From: Odontocerum albicorne
Taxonomy: Eukaryota; Arthropoda; Insecta; Trichoptera; Odontoceridae
Direction: 5' to 3'
NCBI GenBank assembly: GCA_949825065.1
Contig: OX463842.1
Coordinates: 50,075,011 to 50,139,010, forward strand
DNA: 64,000 nt
Part shown: piece after piece, positions 32,505 through 42,965 of the stretch
Layout of the letters: every line of letters starts with the position of its first letter
How positions within the stretch are numbered: position 1 is the first letter of the stretch
Program-made: the position numbers and the translations under genes
Notes under the pieces: model-generated
What the model saw: only the letters and a program-made list of their open reading frames with translations
Databases searched by the model: none
Told to the model about the DNA's origin: nothing

Positions 32505-33310
32505 ATTTTGAAAAAAAAAAGTTCACAACAGAGCATTAGTGGCAACATTGATGTGTAGAAGTAAAACGTGCGCGTGAACATGAATTAAGTCAAGTTAATG
32601 CGGTTGTAAAGCGTGCACTGAGAAGAATGTGTGATGTAGATATGTATAACTGAATAGGAATTATAATTATTTACGATGAATGTAAGGTGAAAACTCGTAT
32701 TTTAGGTAGGATGTAAAGAGAATACGTTGAAACCGTTTGAACTCGTTGATTTAATACGTGCCAAAAAACTGATTGAATAAATTTATAATGCAAGCATGTC
32801 CAGAAATTAAGGTAGAGGATGATCGAGTTATGAATGGTTGGACCAAATGAATGATATTTTAAAATAAGGTAAATTAAGGAGTATGCTAAACAGAAGAAAC
32901 TGTTAGACAAGATGTATGGAAAAACTGACAAAATAAATTAGCAATGCAAATATGAGTAGAAATCATAGTAGATGACGACCGAGTAACGAATTTTTGGACC
33001 AAGTTAATGAAATTTTAAAAGAAGGAAAGTTAAGAAGTATGCTAAACAGAAGGAAGATAAGAGAAGATGTAGGGGAAAACTGACATAATAAGGACTTATG
33101 ATGGTAGAGGATGACCAAGTAAAGTATGGATGGACAAAGTGAATGAAATTTTGAAAGAAGGAAAGGTAAGGAATAAGTTAAACAGAATAAACTCTAAGAG
33201 AAGATGTGTAGATGTGGATCCGGCGAAAGAAGATCGTGATAGAGAAATTTGGTGCACTATTATTTCTGCCTTCTCCAGCAGGGAAATGGCGTGATGAAAA
33301 ATATGTACAT
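32505..33310 (+). mobile_element. LINE-D remnant with triplicated C-terminal segment
   Basis: Decayed LINE-D sequence in which the segment coding LDQVNEILKEGK occurs three times in tandem: GACCAAATGAATGATATTTT at 32841, GACCAAGTTAATGAAATTTT at 32997 and GACAAAGTGAATGAAATTTT at 33133, each followed by GTATGCTAAACAGAAG or a variant. Repeat spacing is about 156 and 136 bp. It ends at 33252-33300 with FGALLFLPSPAGKWRDE. Confidence 0.75.
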
Positions 33311-33995
33311 TTATTTGAAGATCTTACTCCATTTTATCTATTTCGAAAATGTAAAATGGTGATTAAATCTTCAAAATTGATGAACCCCACGACCACGTAG
33401 AGGAGACATTGGTATTTTATCAGATGTTTTAGAACTCGATTCCCAATTACATCTAACCAGTTGGGTAGAAAAATTAGTAAGAACTATTCTTGAATAAGAA
33501 ACAAACAGTAAAATAATATTAAACAAAAAGTTGTATACTAATCCTCAATATAAATTAAAACATCGTTAAGGCGCAATTAAACAAAGATAAATTGCAAACT
33601 ACAATCGTTTCAGGTCCTCAGGGCAGGCCAAGGTGCGGCGCTAATTGATTCACCCATTTCTAGATTTGTAATTAAGTGCGCCGCGGCTGAGTGCGCTTAA
33701 TTGAGCAAGTTAAGCGCGCTCTTATGAACTTTGCGTATGAAATCATTTCAGCCGCAATATTGCGCGGCGCCACCCCTGCAGCCGGTCCTTCAAGTCTCGC
33801 GAAATTTATTAAAAGCTAAAGTTTTGGAATCTCTCGTATTAGCATGATAGTTATATGGGATAAATTTATGTATTACTTTATTAAATAATATATATATATT
33901 TCTTGGTTTAGGCAATTCACACTATGAAGAGTGTTTTATGACCTTCGTAAGATTAATTTCATGAATGCAGAATTTAGAATTTTCGGTAAATTTAG
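33311..33995. other. No recognisable gene; GC-rich patch
   Basis: 33610-33800 is notably GC-rich for this window (AGTGCGCCGCGGCTGAGTGC, TTGCGCGGCGCCACCCC) and has no recognisable frame. It could be a decayed element or a conserved non-coding segment. Confidence 0.4.
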
Positions 33996-34805
33996 ATGTT
34001 TATTTTATTATCGGATATAAAGATTAATTTGAAAAATCGGATAAAAATTCCCATTCACACGTATAAACGTATGTTACTTGGATGTTACAGAGGAACAGCT
34101 GGACAAATTACAGCCTCTTCAAATGTGTGTCTTAGATTCATTTTCAACCTACGAAAGAACGATCATATAACTTCATACCAGAAGGCATTGAACTGGTTGA
34201 ATGTTAGAAATAGACGCCAAATTCACATACTGTCTCTATTGTATAATATCCTTAACCGTCCCGCCGCACCCTCTTATCTCGCCGAAAATTTTCAGCATCT
34301 TTCCAATCATGGATTAGCGCTACGCTCAAACAGAGATTGTTAATTGACCTTTCCAGTTCACCGCTCCTCTTTCTTTACGTCGTCCTTTACTGTCCATGCA
34401 GTGAGACTATGGAATCAGTTACAAACCAATATAAGACTCGCTCCGTCCTTGGCATGCTTTAAGAAGCGACTGAAAAAACTCTTAATTTCTAGTCAGTAAA
34501 ATAACGTGTTTCATTCCTGATTTTTCTTTTCCTTTCCTCTCTACCATCCTTTCCTTTCCTTTTGGTTGATGATATCTCACTTTATATGAAAAATAATGTT
34601 CGGGTGATTATCCGTCTTTGTGGGGTTCGTGAGCATGTTCTCGCGTATATGTTTATGGATTTCGTGGGGATGTATAGTCATTTGAATGATTTATGCGACC
34701 ATGTAACTTGCTTCATTTACTGTTGTCTGGTTGGTTGGAAGAGATTGCCACCTGGCAATAAACCCGCCAGATTGTATTGCAATAAAAGTGTTAAATAAAT
34801 AAATA
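33996..34805 (+). mobile_element. LINE-A RT C-terminus and full 3' UTR
   Basis: The frame 33996-34343 has LINE homology from about residue 35: VCLRFIFNLRKNDHITSYQK, LNWLNVRNRRQIHILSLLYN, then LSNHGLALRSNRDC, interrupted by TAA where the 55560 copy reads on. Downstream frame-shifted codons RLWNQLQTNIRLAPSLACF then KKRLKKL end the protein near 34490. The 3' UTR runs to GGTTGGTTGGAAGAGATTGC and an AAGTGTTAAATAAATAAATA tail. The same tail ends the SINEs. Confidence 0.85.
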
Positions 34806-35094
34806 AATAAAGTTTGAAAAAATGTCTGAAACATTTATTAAGAGATTATTTAGTAATTAAAATGGGGGAGAAGGTAAATAATAATGGAAAGGGGGCTAAA
34901 TAAGAATGGAGAGAGGGAGGTGAGTAATTTTAACAAGAGGAATATGCATGCTGCTTGAGAAGGATTATTTTTAGTCAAGAACAGTCAATAAATATATGAT
35001 CGAGTATTTCCTCCTTCAGACTACATCCGCACATTACCTATCAAGGACTTGCATTCCCGCACAAATGTTAAAGGATTAATGGAGCTCAGTTCAT
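34806..35094. other. No recognisable gene
   Basis: AT-rich and purine-rich sequence, nothing recognised. Confidence 0.4.
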
Positions 35095-35700
35095 CTGTAG
35101 TCCCACTAATTAATATCCTTTTATTTCCAAAAATACAGGAATAGAAGTAATAAATAACACACACTAAAACAATATTTCATACAGATGTGCAAAATTACAT
35201 TTTCCAAGAAACAAACATACTCGACCATTACAAATACGTTTTTCAAACTAACGGTGTCGTTGAAACTTTGTTTGAGAGGAGTGTTACAAAATAAAAAAAT
35301 ATTTTAATATGTTAAAGAAAAAACGTAGCGAAGTGCATCTATAGTATAGTCCCACTAATAACTGTCTTTTTATGTCAAAAAATACAGAAATAGAAAGAAA
35401 AAATGACACACACGAAAACAACATTACATACAGATGTGTAAAATTACATTTTCCAAACAATAAACGTACTCAAACATTACAAATGCGTTGTAATTTGTTT
35501 TATCAAACACTGTTAATTCCACTTTTGTAAAAGTGGAACAAACAAAGTTTGATAAAACAAACTATAATACAATGTTTTTAAACCTCCACAATAATAATTT
35601 AAATAATATATTACAAATGCGTGTTTCAAACTAACGGTATCGTTGAAACTTTCCTTGAAAGAAATGTTAAAAAAATGAAAGTAATTTTAATAACCGATTG
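35095..35700. repeat. Tandem duplication; second copy interrupted
   Basis: 35095-35310 and 35337-35700 share TAGTCCCACTAAT, CATACAGATGTG, AAATTACATTTTCCAA and TTTCAAACTAACGGTRTCGT in order. The second copy carries a 122-bp insertion (35488-35609), so the first copy serves as the empty-site control. Confidence 0.85.
35488..35609 (+). mobile_element. Small hairpin element with 12-bp target duplication
   Basis: Flanked by ATTACAAATGCG at 35476-35487 and 35610-35621; the duplicated paralogue at about 35231 has a single ATTACAAATACG. The insert has arms TTTGTTTTATCAAACAC and GTTTGATAAAACAAA around CCACTTTTGTAAAAGTGG, then the tail CTTTTTAAACCTCCACA-like (35575-35590) seen at 20940 and 11870. Long variable duplications suit target-primed (LINE or Penelope-like) insertion better than a DNA transposon. 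Confidence 0.8.
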
Positions 35701-36324
35701 TTCTAATGCATAAACTATTTTTTTCACGAACTCGAGTTCCATTTGTTACTCAAAAACTTTAGTATTACTCGTATTGATTCAAATTATTTACACAATGAAA
35801 ACTTATTTGTCTGACAAGTTTTTTTCTTTATCACTTTGTTTATAATTTGAATCAATCGTGATTTCTCAAACATGTGCTTAATTTTTTAGTCATGTTTATT
35901 TTAATTTTGAATTAATTATCATGAGCTTAAAAGAGTTCCTGTATATTTAAATACAGCAAATGTTATTTATATTTTGGATACTCCTTTTTTCTTAAAATAG
36001 GCAATCCACCCAAACTATTATGAGTTGTGCCACCAAATTAACATTAACATAAAAGTCAGTATAATAAACCAATTAAAAAAATAATCGACTATGTATTAAC
36101 TAATGTTTGATAAGCCTACCCCACCCAACATTTAGATAAAAAATATGATGCTTTTTTTTTTTAATACATTCATTTATTTCTTTTTGGTTTTATTCTAATA
36201 TTATCTACCATTAAAGTCAACCATTTAAATTTAAATAAGCCTTTGCGCTAACAAGTCTAATCAACGCCAAGCTTTAAGCTAGTTTATGAATAATATTTGT
36301 TAATTTATCATACATGTATGTTGA
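35701..36324. other. No recognisable gene
   Basis: AT-rich; one TACTCGTA octamer at 35766. Confidence 0.4.
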
Positions 36325-36434
36325 CGACCTCCCTTGCCTAGTTGGTAAGACACTTGTCTTCTAGCCCAGATAGTTCAGGCTCGATTCCCGTTGAAATTCA
36401 GATTAAAAAAAGGTTTTCAGTCTGGCTTTCCCTC
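36325..36434 (+). mobile_element. SINE head feeding a minisatellite
   Basis: TTGCCTAGTTGGTAAGACAC with TTGTCTTC (A-box region) and GGCTCGATTCCCGTTG (B-box region) are followed by TTTTCAGTCTGGCTTTCCCT, matching the body of the SINE at 57775. Instead of one tail, an 88-bp array follows directly. Confidence 0.8.
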
Positions 36435-37965
36435 AATGCCCCATTGGCTAGAATACTAGATTTCGGTTGATTAGAAGAATACATGGCATATAATACCAAA
36501 AGAGTATATGGCATATAATACCAATGCCCCATTGGCTAGAATACTAGATTCCGGTTGATTAGAAGAATACATGGCATATAATACCAAAAGAATACATGGC
36601 ATATAATACCAATGCCCCATTGGCTAGAGTACTAGATTCCGGTTGATTAGAAGAATACATGGCATATAATACCAAAATAATACATGGCATATAATACCAA
36701 TGCCCCATTGGCTAGAATACTATATTCCGGTTGATTAGAAGAATACATGGCATATAATACCAAAAGAATACATGGCATATAATACCAAAAGAATACATGG
36801 CATATAATACCAATGCCCCATTGGCTAAAATACTAGATTCCGGTTGATTAGAAGAATACATGGCATATAATACCAAAAGAATACATGGCATATAATACCA
36901 ATGCCCCATTGGCTAGAATACTATATTCCGGTTGATTAGAAGAATACATGGCATATAATACCAAAAGAATACATGGCATATAATACCAAAAGAATACATG
37001 GCATATAATACCAATGCCCCATTGGCTAAAATACTAGATTCCGGTTGATTAGAAGAATACATGGCATATAATACCAAAAGAATACATGGCATATAATACC
37101 AATGCCCCATTGGCTAGAGTACTAGATTCCGGTTGATTAAAAGAATACATGGCATTTAATACCAAAATAATACATGGCATATAATACCAATGCCCCATTG
37201 GCTAGAATACTATATTCCGGTTGATTAGAAGAATACATGGCATATAATACCAAAAGAATACATGGCATATAATACCAATGCCCCATTGGCTAGAGTACTA
37301 GATTCCGGTTGATTAGAAGAATACATGGCATATAATACCAAAAGAATACATGGCATATAATACCAATGCCCCATTGGCTAGAGTACTAGATTCCGGTTGA
37401 TTAGAAGAATACATGGCATATAATACCAAAAGAATACATGGCATATAATACCAATGCCCCATTGGCTAGTGTACTAGATTCCGGTTGATTAGAAGAATAC
37501 ATGGCATTTAATACCAAAATAATACATGGCATATAATACCAATGCCCCATTGGCTAGAATACTATATTCCGGTTGATTAGAAGAATACATGGCATATAAT
37601 ACCAAAAGAATACATGGCATATAATACCAATGCCCCATTGGCTAGAGTACTAGATTCCGGTTGATTAGAAGAATACATGGCATATAATACCAAAAGAATA
37701 CATGGCATATAATACCAATGCCCCATTGGCTAGAATTCTAGATTCCGGTGGATTAGAAGAATACATGGCATATAATACCAAAAGAATACATGGCATATAA
37801 TAACAATGCCCCATTGGCTAGAATACTAGATTCCAGTTGATTAGAAGAATACATGGCATATAATACCAAAAGAATACATGGCATATAATACCAACGCCCC
37901 ATGGGCTAAAATACTAGATTCCTGTTGATTAGAAGAATACATGGCATATAATATCAAAAGTTAGT
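36435..37965. repeat. 88-bp minisatellite derived from a SINE tail
   Basis: Units start AATGCCCCATTGGCTAG at 36435, 36523, 36611, 36699, 36812, 36900, 37013 and 37101, continuing to about 37893. The period is 88, or 113 when the internal 25-bp block AAAAGAATACATGGCATATA plus ATACC is present twice. GATTCCGGTTGATTAGAAGA and TACATGGCATATAATA align with the SINE tail (ATTTCTGGTTGGTTGGAAGA and CACATGGCAATAA). Two identical 65-aa minus-strand frames are repeat artefacts. Confidence 0.95.
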
Positions 37966-38699
37966 ATTGTGTAGAAAAAAATGTAATAAATAATTCGTTT
38001 GGGCGTTGCTATAGGTGCCAGACGTATTTTTTAGTAGTAGTGGGTTAAAGTGCCGAGTAAGGATGCTTTTGAGTTGTGTTTGCTCTCTAAACGACGTTGT
38101 ATAAAATTGTCCATTGAATTTGAAAAATGTTTGATGGAATTTTATACATCGGCACTGTTAAATCGTATCAATTAGTAAATGTTGCTTTGCAGGTAGAAGT
38201 TACTGTGTTGTCCTTTGCTCATATTTTATAAAATCGTATTTTCATCGTTCACATTGGTTTTCCAAAGGTAATCGGGCTTCATACTGATGGAGCTTGTTCT
38301 TCCACGAAACTGATGGCGTCCTTAAATATCTGGCTAAATTGTCTTAGGTGTTTAGTGTTACTTTGTCATTTTTTAAGGTATTACGTTATCGTCGTAATGA
38401 GTACAAGTACATCTTGTTTCTTCACCCTTTTATATTTGTTTCAGCCATCTGAACTAATTCGCAAATCTCATTTTACGGTACTGCGATGATAATCGAGTCA
38501 ATGTTTTCTGAAGGGATTTTTAATTATTTTATTTTTTATCTTATAACTTATACATAAAAGTACAACTCAATTACAAAAAAGCTTAAAAAATTACTGACAA
38601 ATAGTCAATAATTCTTTTGGGAAAAGAATTAACTCCTAATATCAAAAACACTCAATATGCATATAAAAACATTTTCCAAAAATAAAACATTTTTTTATT
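37966..38699. other. No recognisable gene
   Basis: AT-rich sequence without recognised signal. Confidence 0.4.
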
Positions 38700-39000
38700 A
38701 TTTTATTTAACACTATTGTCAATACAATCTGGCAAGATTATTGCCAGGCGGCAATCTTTTACAACCAATTAGACAAAAGTAAATGAAGCCAGTTACATGG
38801 TTGCATAAATCATTCAAATGACTATCCATCCCCACGAAATCCATAAACACATACTTGAGCATATGCTCACGAACCCCACAAAGACGGACAATCACCCAAA
38901 CAATTTTTTTTCATATAAAGTGAGATATCATCAATCAAAAGAAAAGGAAGGGATGGTGGAGAGGAAAGGAATAGTCGGGAATGAAACACGTTGTTTTACT
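38700..39000 (-). mobile_element. LINE-A 3' UTR
   Basis: Reverse complement of the LINE-A 3' end: plus-strand CAATCTGGCAAGATTATTGC, CAAATGACTATCCATCCCCA and GATATCATCAATCAAAAGAA correspond to 34560-34790 in reverse. The truncated 5' side lies near 39000. Confidence 0.85.
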
Positions 39001-39934
39001 GACAATATTTGAGGCTATATTCTAAAGGGATGTCCACGAAGCAAAAGAAAATCCCTGAGCAAGTAAGTTCTACTTATATCCAGTCAAAACAGATTAATAT
39101 TTCTATATCTTAAATTATTGTCAGGAACCTTAAACTTGATTTTTTTTTCAACGTAATTTTATTTAAATGTAAGCCAATCAATTACATAAAAAGAGCCCTT
39201 AGATATCTCCTTTTACATGCTTAGATAAAAATCTTGAAAAGTTGACGTTAAAAATATCGCACACATAAAAAAAAGGCTTTTATTCATTCCAACCCCAAAG
39301 AAATTATTATTTCTTATCATCTTATTTATTTTGTTTCGAATAAATATAAAAGAATATTTCAGAAAAATTTACTTGCACAATAAAACTGCTGGGAGTGTTA
39401 AAATGTATTGCGTTAATATTATATTGTATTGCATTTCAATTTCATTGCATAATTTTTAACCTGATTAGTTATATGTAATTTTTGAGCAGCTCTTCAAACC
39501 ATGCAGAATTATTTTTTTTAATAGACTACCCAGCTACACTAGGATGATTTGTGTCACCAAATCAAAAGCACTTTGCAATTATATGAGTCAACGTAACAAA
39601 ACAAATTCCAAAAAAGACAATTTAAAGTTTCAAATGATTAAACTTAAAAAAATTAACAATCGATCTATAAGTGGAAAAGATTCTCGAAGAAATAAGAAAC
39701 ACAACGTTCGTAGGACGCAAATCAGACGTAAATCAAATAAAGCGGCTTAAAAATGAACCCGATTGGGTACCTTTTTTTATAAAAACTTAATAACAATAGC
39801 TATCAAACCTTTTAGTACTGAGTTGAAGAAAAAGTATCTTATGAAATATTAACCAAATTTGAATCACACTTTAAACATTATTCATCTAACCCCATTTATT
39901 AACTGACTGTTGAAAATTTAGTTAGTTGAATCAA
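39001..39934. other. No recognisable gene
   Basis: AT-rich. The frame 39544-39750 is Lys/Arg/Asn-rich and low-complexity, which A-rich DNA gives by chance; no family recognised. Confidence 0.4.
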
Positions 39935-40100
39935 GCGAATGATATTATGAAAGACGGTTATATAAAAATTTAGAGAAATCGTAGCTGTTTTATGAGGATA
40001 TGCATGAATGTAAAAGAGATAAATGATTCGAAAGTGTCGACATAGGTATGTCTGGTCCTTTATCCTTTCTACCTACTCCGACAAGAAAATGGCGTGATGG
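39935..40100 (+). mobile_element. LINE-D 3' end, interrupted by a solo LTR
   Basis: TGAATCAAGCGAATGATATT (LDQVNDI region), then GAAATCGTAGCTGTTTTATG (RNRSCFMR) and CGACAAGAAAATGGCGTGAT (GKWRD end). The solo LTR begins four bases later, inserted at the end of this copy. Confidence 0.7.
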
Positions 40101-40103
40101 TAT

Positions 40104-40515
40104 TGTGACGGTCGCCCACTCGAAATACTGTGGGCGTTCATACATACGGTCAATGACCGATGAAATGACCTTCGCATTCCTCGATAAATCTAAATAAACA
40201 AGTCCGAAGGTCACACGCCGGCCATTCATCCCATAGCCGAGCGGACCGCATTCCATACTAGAGAGAGAACGCACCACGCTTGTCTCGCCAGTTCCGTATT
40301 TGAATGATACCTACATACAACATTTAATCGTTTTGCATTCGTAGAAACGAGACGTAGACATATCGCGAGCGCATTCCCGCGCACATTCTAAAAAGATATA
40401 AATACCTACGTTACTAATAAAATTGGACTCTCTTTCCGCATTGCGATCTAACGTGTTTTATTATTTATCAACAAATCATCCTAATCATCTCTTCCCTATC
40501 GGACATTTACCTAAA
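40104..40515 (+). mobile_element. Solo LTR, copy 2
   Basis: Starts TGTGACGGTCGCCCAC and ends CCTAAA, bounded by GTAT at 40100-40103 and 40516-40519. Length 412 bp. It contains AGATATAAATACCTACG as TATA region, AATAAAAT shortly after, and CTCTTTCCGCATTGCGATCT. The minus-strand frame across it (39990-40277) is a shadow. Confidence 0.93.
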
Positions 40516-40519
40516 GTAT

Positions 40520-41059
40520 GTTTACAAGTATATGTTAAAAATTTAAAAAGAAATTATACAACTTATCATTGAAAGATGTAATTTAATTAATTTAAATATA
40601 TTTAATAATTATTTTTTGAAATTCAACAAATAAACAAATTGCGTTATGCTCGTACTTATAATAAACACTCGTAAAACGTTGACTGTAATTTCTCAGAATT
40701 TTTCACTACAAATATTTCGCTTTAAAAAAATAAAAATTCCTTAACATTTATTTGTATGCTTAAAAACAAAAAAAATATATAAGCATATTTTTCATGAGAT
40801 ATACAATATATTTCCTTTTGATTCTGAACTTCTCTCATTTAATATGGCATGGTTTTATAATTCGAGTTTTCAATTTGCAAATATTAAACTCAGAAGTCAG
40901 CAAACCGTACCACAATTTCACGCGTGTTTAACTTCGAAAAGCATTACGTGGAGATTCTAAATTTCATAACGTTGAAATCTATACAAATATTTTTTTTAAA
41001 TTCCATTTTCTGAGTTCTGTAAATTAAAAAAATATTTAATGGAATATAAACCTAAAACA
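40520..41059. other. No recognisable gene
   Basis: AT-rich sequence with no features noticed. Confidence 0.4.
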
Positions 41060-41700
41060 CTCTGTTTTCTTCCAACATGTTTTTTAATTTATTACTATAT
41101 GCAGTTCAACACATTCTCTTTATTTCTTCCAACATGTTTTTTTGATTAATTACTATGTGCAGTTCAACACATTCTCTTCATTTCTTCCAACATGTTTTTT
41201 TGATTTATTACTATATGCAGTTCAACACATTCTCTTCATTTCTTCCAACATGTGTTTTGATTTATTACTATGTGCAGTTCAACACATTATCTTCATTTCT
41301 TCCAACATGTTTTTTGATTTATTACTACGTGCAGTTCAACATATATTCTTCATTTCTTCCAACATGTTTTTTGATTTATTACTACGTGCAGTTCAACATA
41401 TATTCTTCATTTCTTCCAACATGTTTTTTGATTTATTACTATGGGTGGTTCAACAGATACTCTTAATTTCTTCCAACATGTTTTATGATTTATTACTATG
41501 TGCATTTCAACACATTATCTTCATTTCTTCCAGCATGTTTTTTGATTTATTACTATGTGCAGTTCAACACATTATCTTCATTACTTCCAACATGTTTTTT
41601 TTATTTATTACTATATGCAGTTCAACACATACTCTTCGTTTCTTCCAACATGTTTTTTGATGTATTACTATGTGCAGTTCAACAGATACTCTTGTTCTCT
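41060..41700. repeat. 57-58-bp tandem array, about 11 copies
   Basis: Units contain TCTTCCAACATGTTTTTTGA, TTTATTACTATGTGCAGTTC and AACACATTCTCTTCATT. Starts of TCCAACATG at 41071, 41128, 41186, 41244 and 41301 show the period. Long overlapping frames in this array (up to 172 aa) exist because 57 is 19 codons. Confidence 0.95.
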
Positions 41701-42245
41701 TACATTAGTTAAAAATACCATCAATAAGTTTAAAATATTTTCGGCTTGAAGAAGTTAGAGCGTGCATGGACAAATACCATACTGGCCTTGTTACAGCATA
41801 ATCATACGATGCTAAAGATAAAATTGAATACTTTGGCCGTCAAAAGTATGTCAACTAGAGCTTATAGAAAACGTGTTGTTTTGACATATCCAGTAATGTA
41901 AAAAAATCAATATCACGCGGTTATTAAGATTCTTTCAAAATAAGGGAAGTGTAGCAAGTATTAAATTATGTTTAGATGCTATTTACTGAAAATATTTTCT
42001 GTAGACAGCACTTAACCGTTATTAAATTTCTGCCAGGCTTTTACCTTATTTTAAAAGATACTTGGTAACCGTTGGATGTTACATTTTTAATATTTCACAA
42101 TATAACGAAGTAACACGTCTTCTTTCAGGTCTATGTAGTTGGCATACAACTAAGGGAATAGTGTTTCCAATTTTCACACAGTCAAGCCTGAAACTATTGT
42201 ATCTCAATGGTAAAAATCATACTATGATTTAAACTTAATATTATT
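41701..42245. other. No recognisable gene
   Basis: AT-rich sequence without recognised signal. Confidence 0.4.
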
Positions 42246-42260
42246 TTTATTTTGTCCAGG

Positions 42261-42328
42261 CTGAGATTAACCTAAAGAGACACATCCCTGTTTCTTTATG
42301 TTAATCTCAGACTAAAGAAACAGGGATA
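42261..42328. repeat. Interleaved inverted repeats
   Basis: CTGAGATTAAC (42261-42271) pairs with GTTAATCTCAG (42300-42310), enclosing a loop whose CCCTGTTTCTTTA pairs with TAAAGAAACAGGG downstream (42313-42325). The arm order A-B-A'-B' is that of an H-type pseudoknot. It may be only a duplicated palindrome; no function is implied. Confidence 0.7.
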
Positions 42329-42965
42329 TGTTATCAAACATATCTCTCGAGGATTGAAAACACGTTTTATTTAACACAGATTCTACATTTTAAAGTAAAT
42401 TTAATAAACTTGATCAATAAAGGCTGGAGAAAGATCAAGGATAGACGTTTTCAAGATGTGGTGTTGAAAATGAATACTGGGGTCATGAAAAACAGAAAGA
42501 GGAAAAACAAATATCGAAACTGGTAGATGTAGCCACTCGCTCGCTCTGTTTCAATCAAACTACTCGTATATTCAATTGCTATGCATTAGATCAGTGTTCC
42601 CCAACCTTTTTAGACATGTGGACCGGTAAATAAAGGAATTTTTTTTCGCGGACCTCTAATACTGAAATAAAAATGGTTTTTTTATTTAATATATTTTTAA
42701 TCTTATATTGTGACAGATGGACATATGTAACTACAATATAATTAACAAATATACATATAACAGTTAAACAATTTTAATTGTAACATTGTCTGATACAATT
42801 AAAATTTAACAAAAACAATGGGGTTTTTTCAACAAACTAATGCAAAACCTGCTGTTGGAACTTTGCTAATATATTGGATATTCTTGACTGCAGTGCTGTC
42901 TCTGACATTATTTTACTTGAATGTACTGTTACTCTCACCGGTCCATTTCAAAATGAAAACAATTA

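Noticed and set aside
36712..37110. Two identical 65-aa frames suggesting a duplicated gene
   Set aside because: Both are the same piece of the 88/113-bp minisatellite on the minus strand.
39544..39750. Lys/Arg-rich small protein
   Set aside because: Low-complexity composition expected from A-rich DNA; no homologue recognised and no promoter evidence.
39990..40277. 95-aa frame sharing its sequence with one at 63004-63195
   Set aside because: Both are antisense to the promoter half of the solo LTR; conservation reflects the LTR.
41142..41660. 172-aa hydrophobic repeat protein
   Set aside because: Translation of the 57-bp array in one of several equally open frames.
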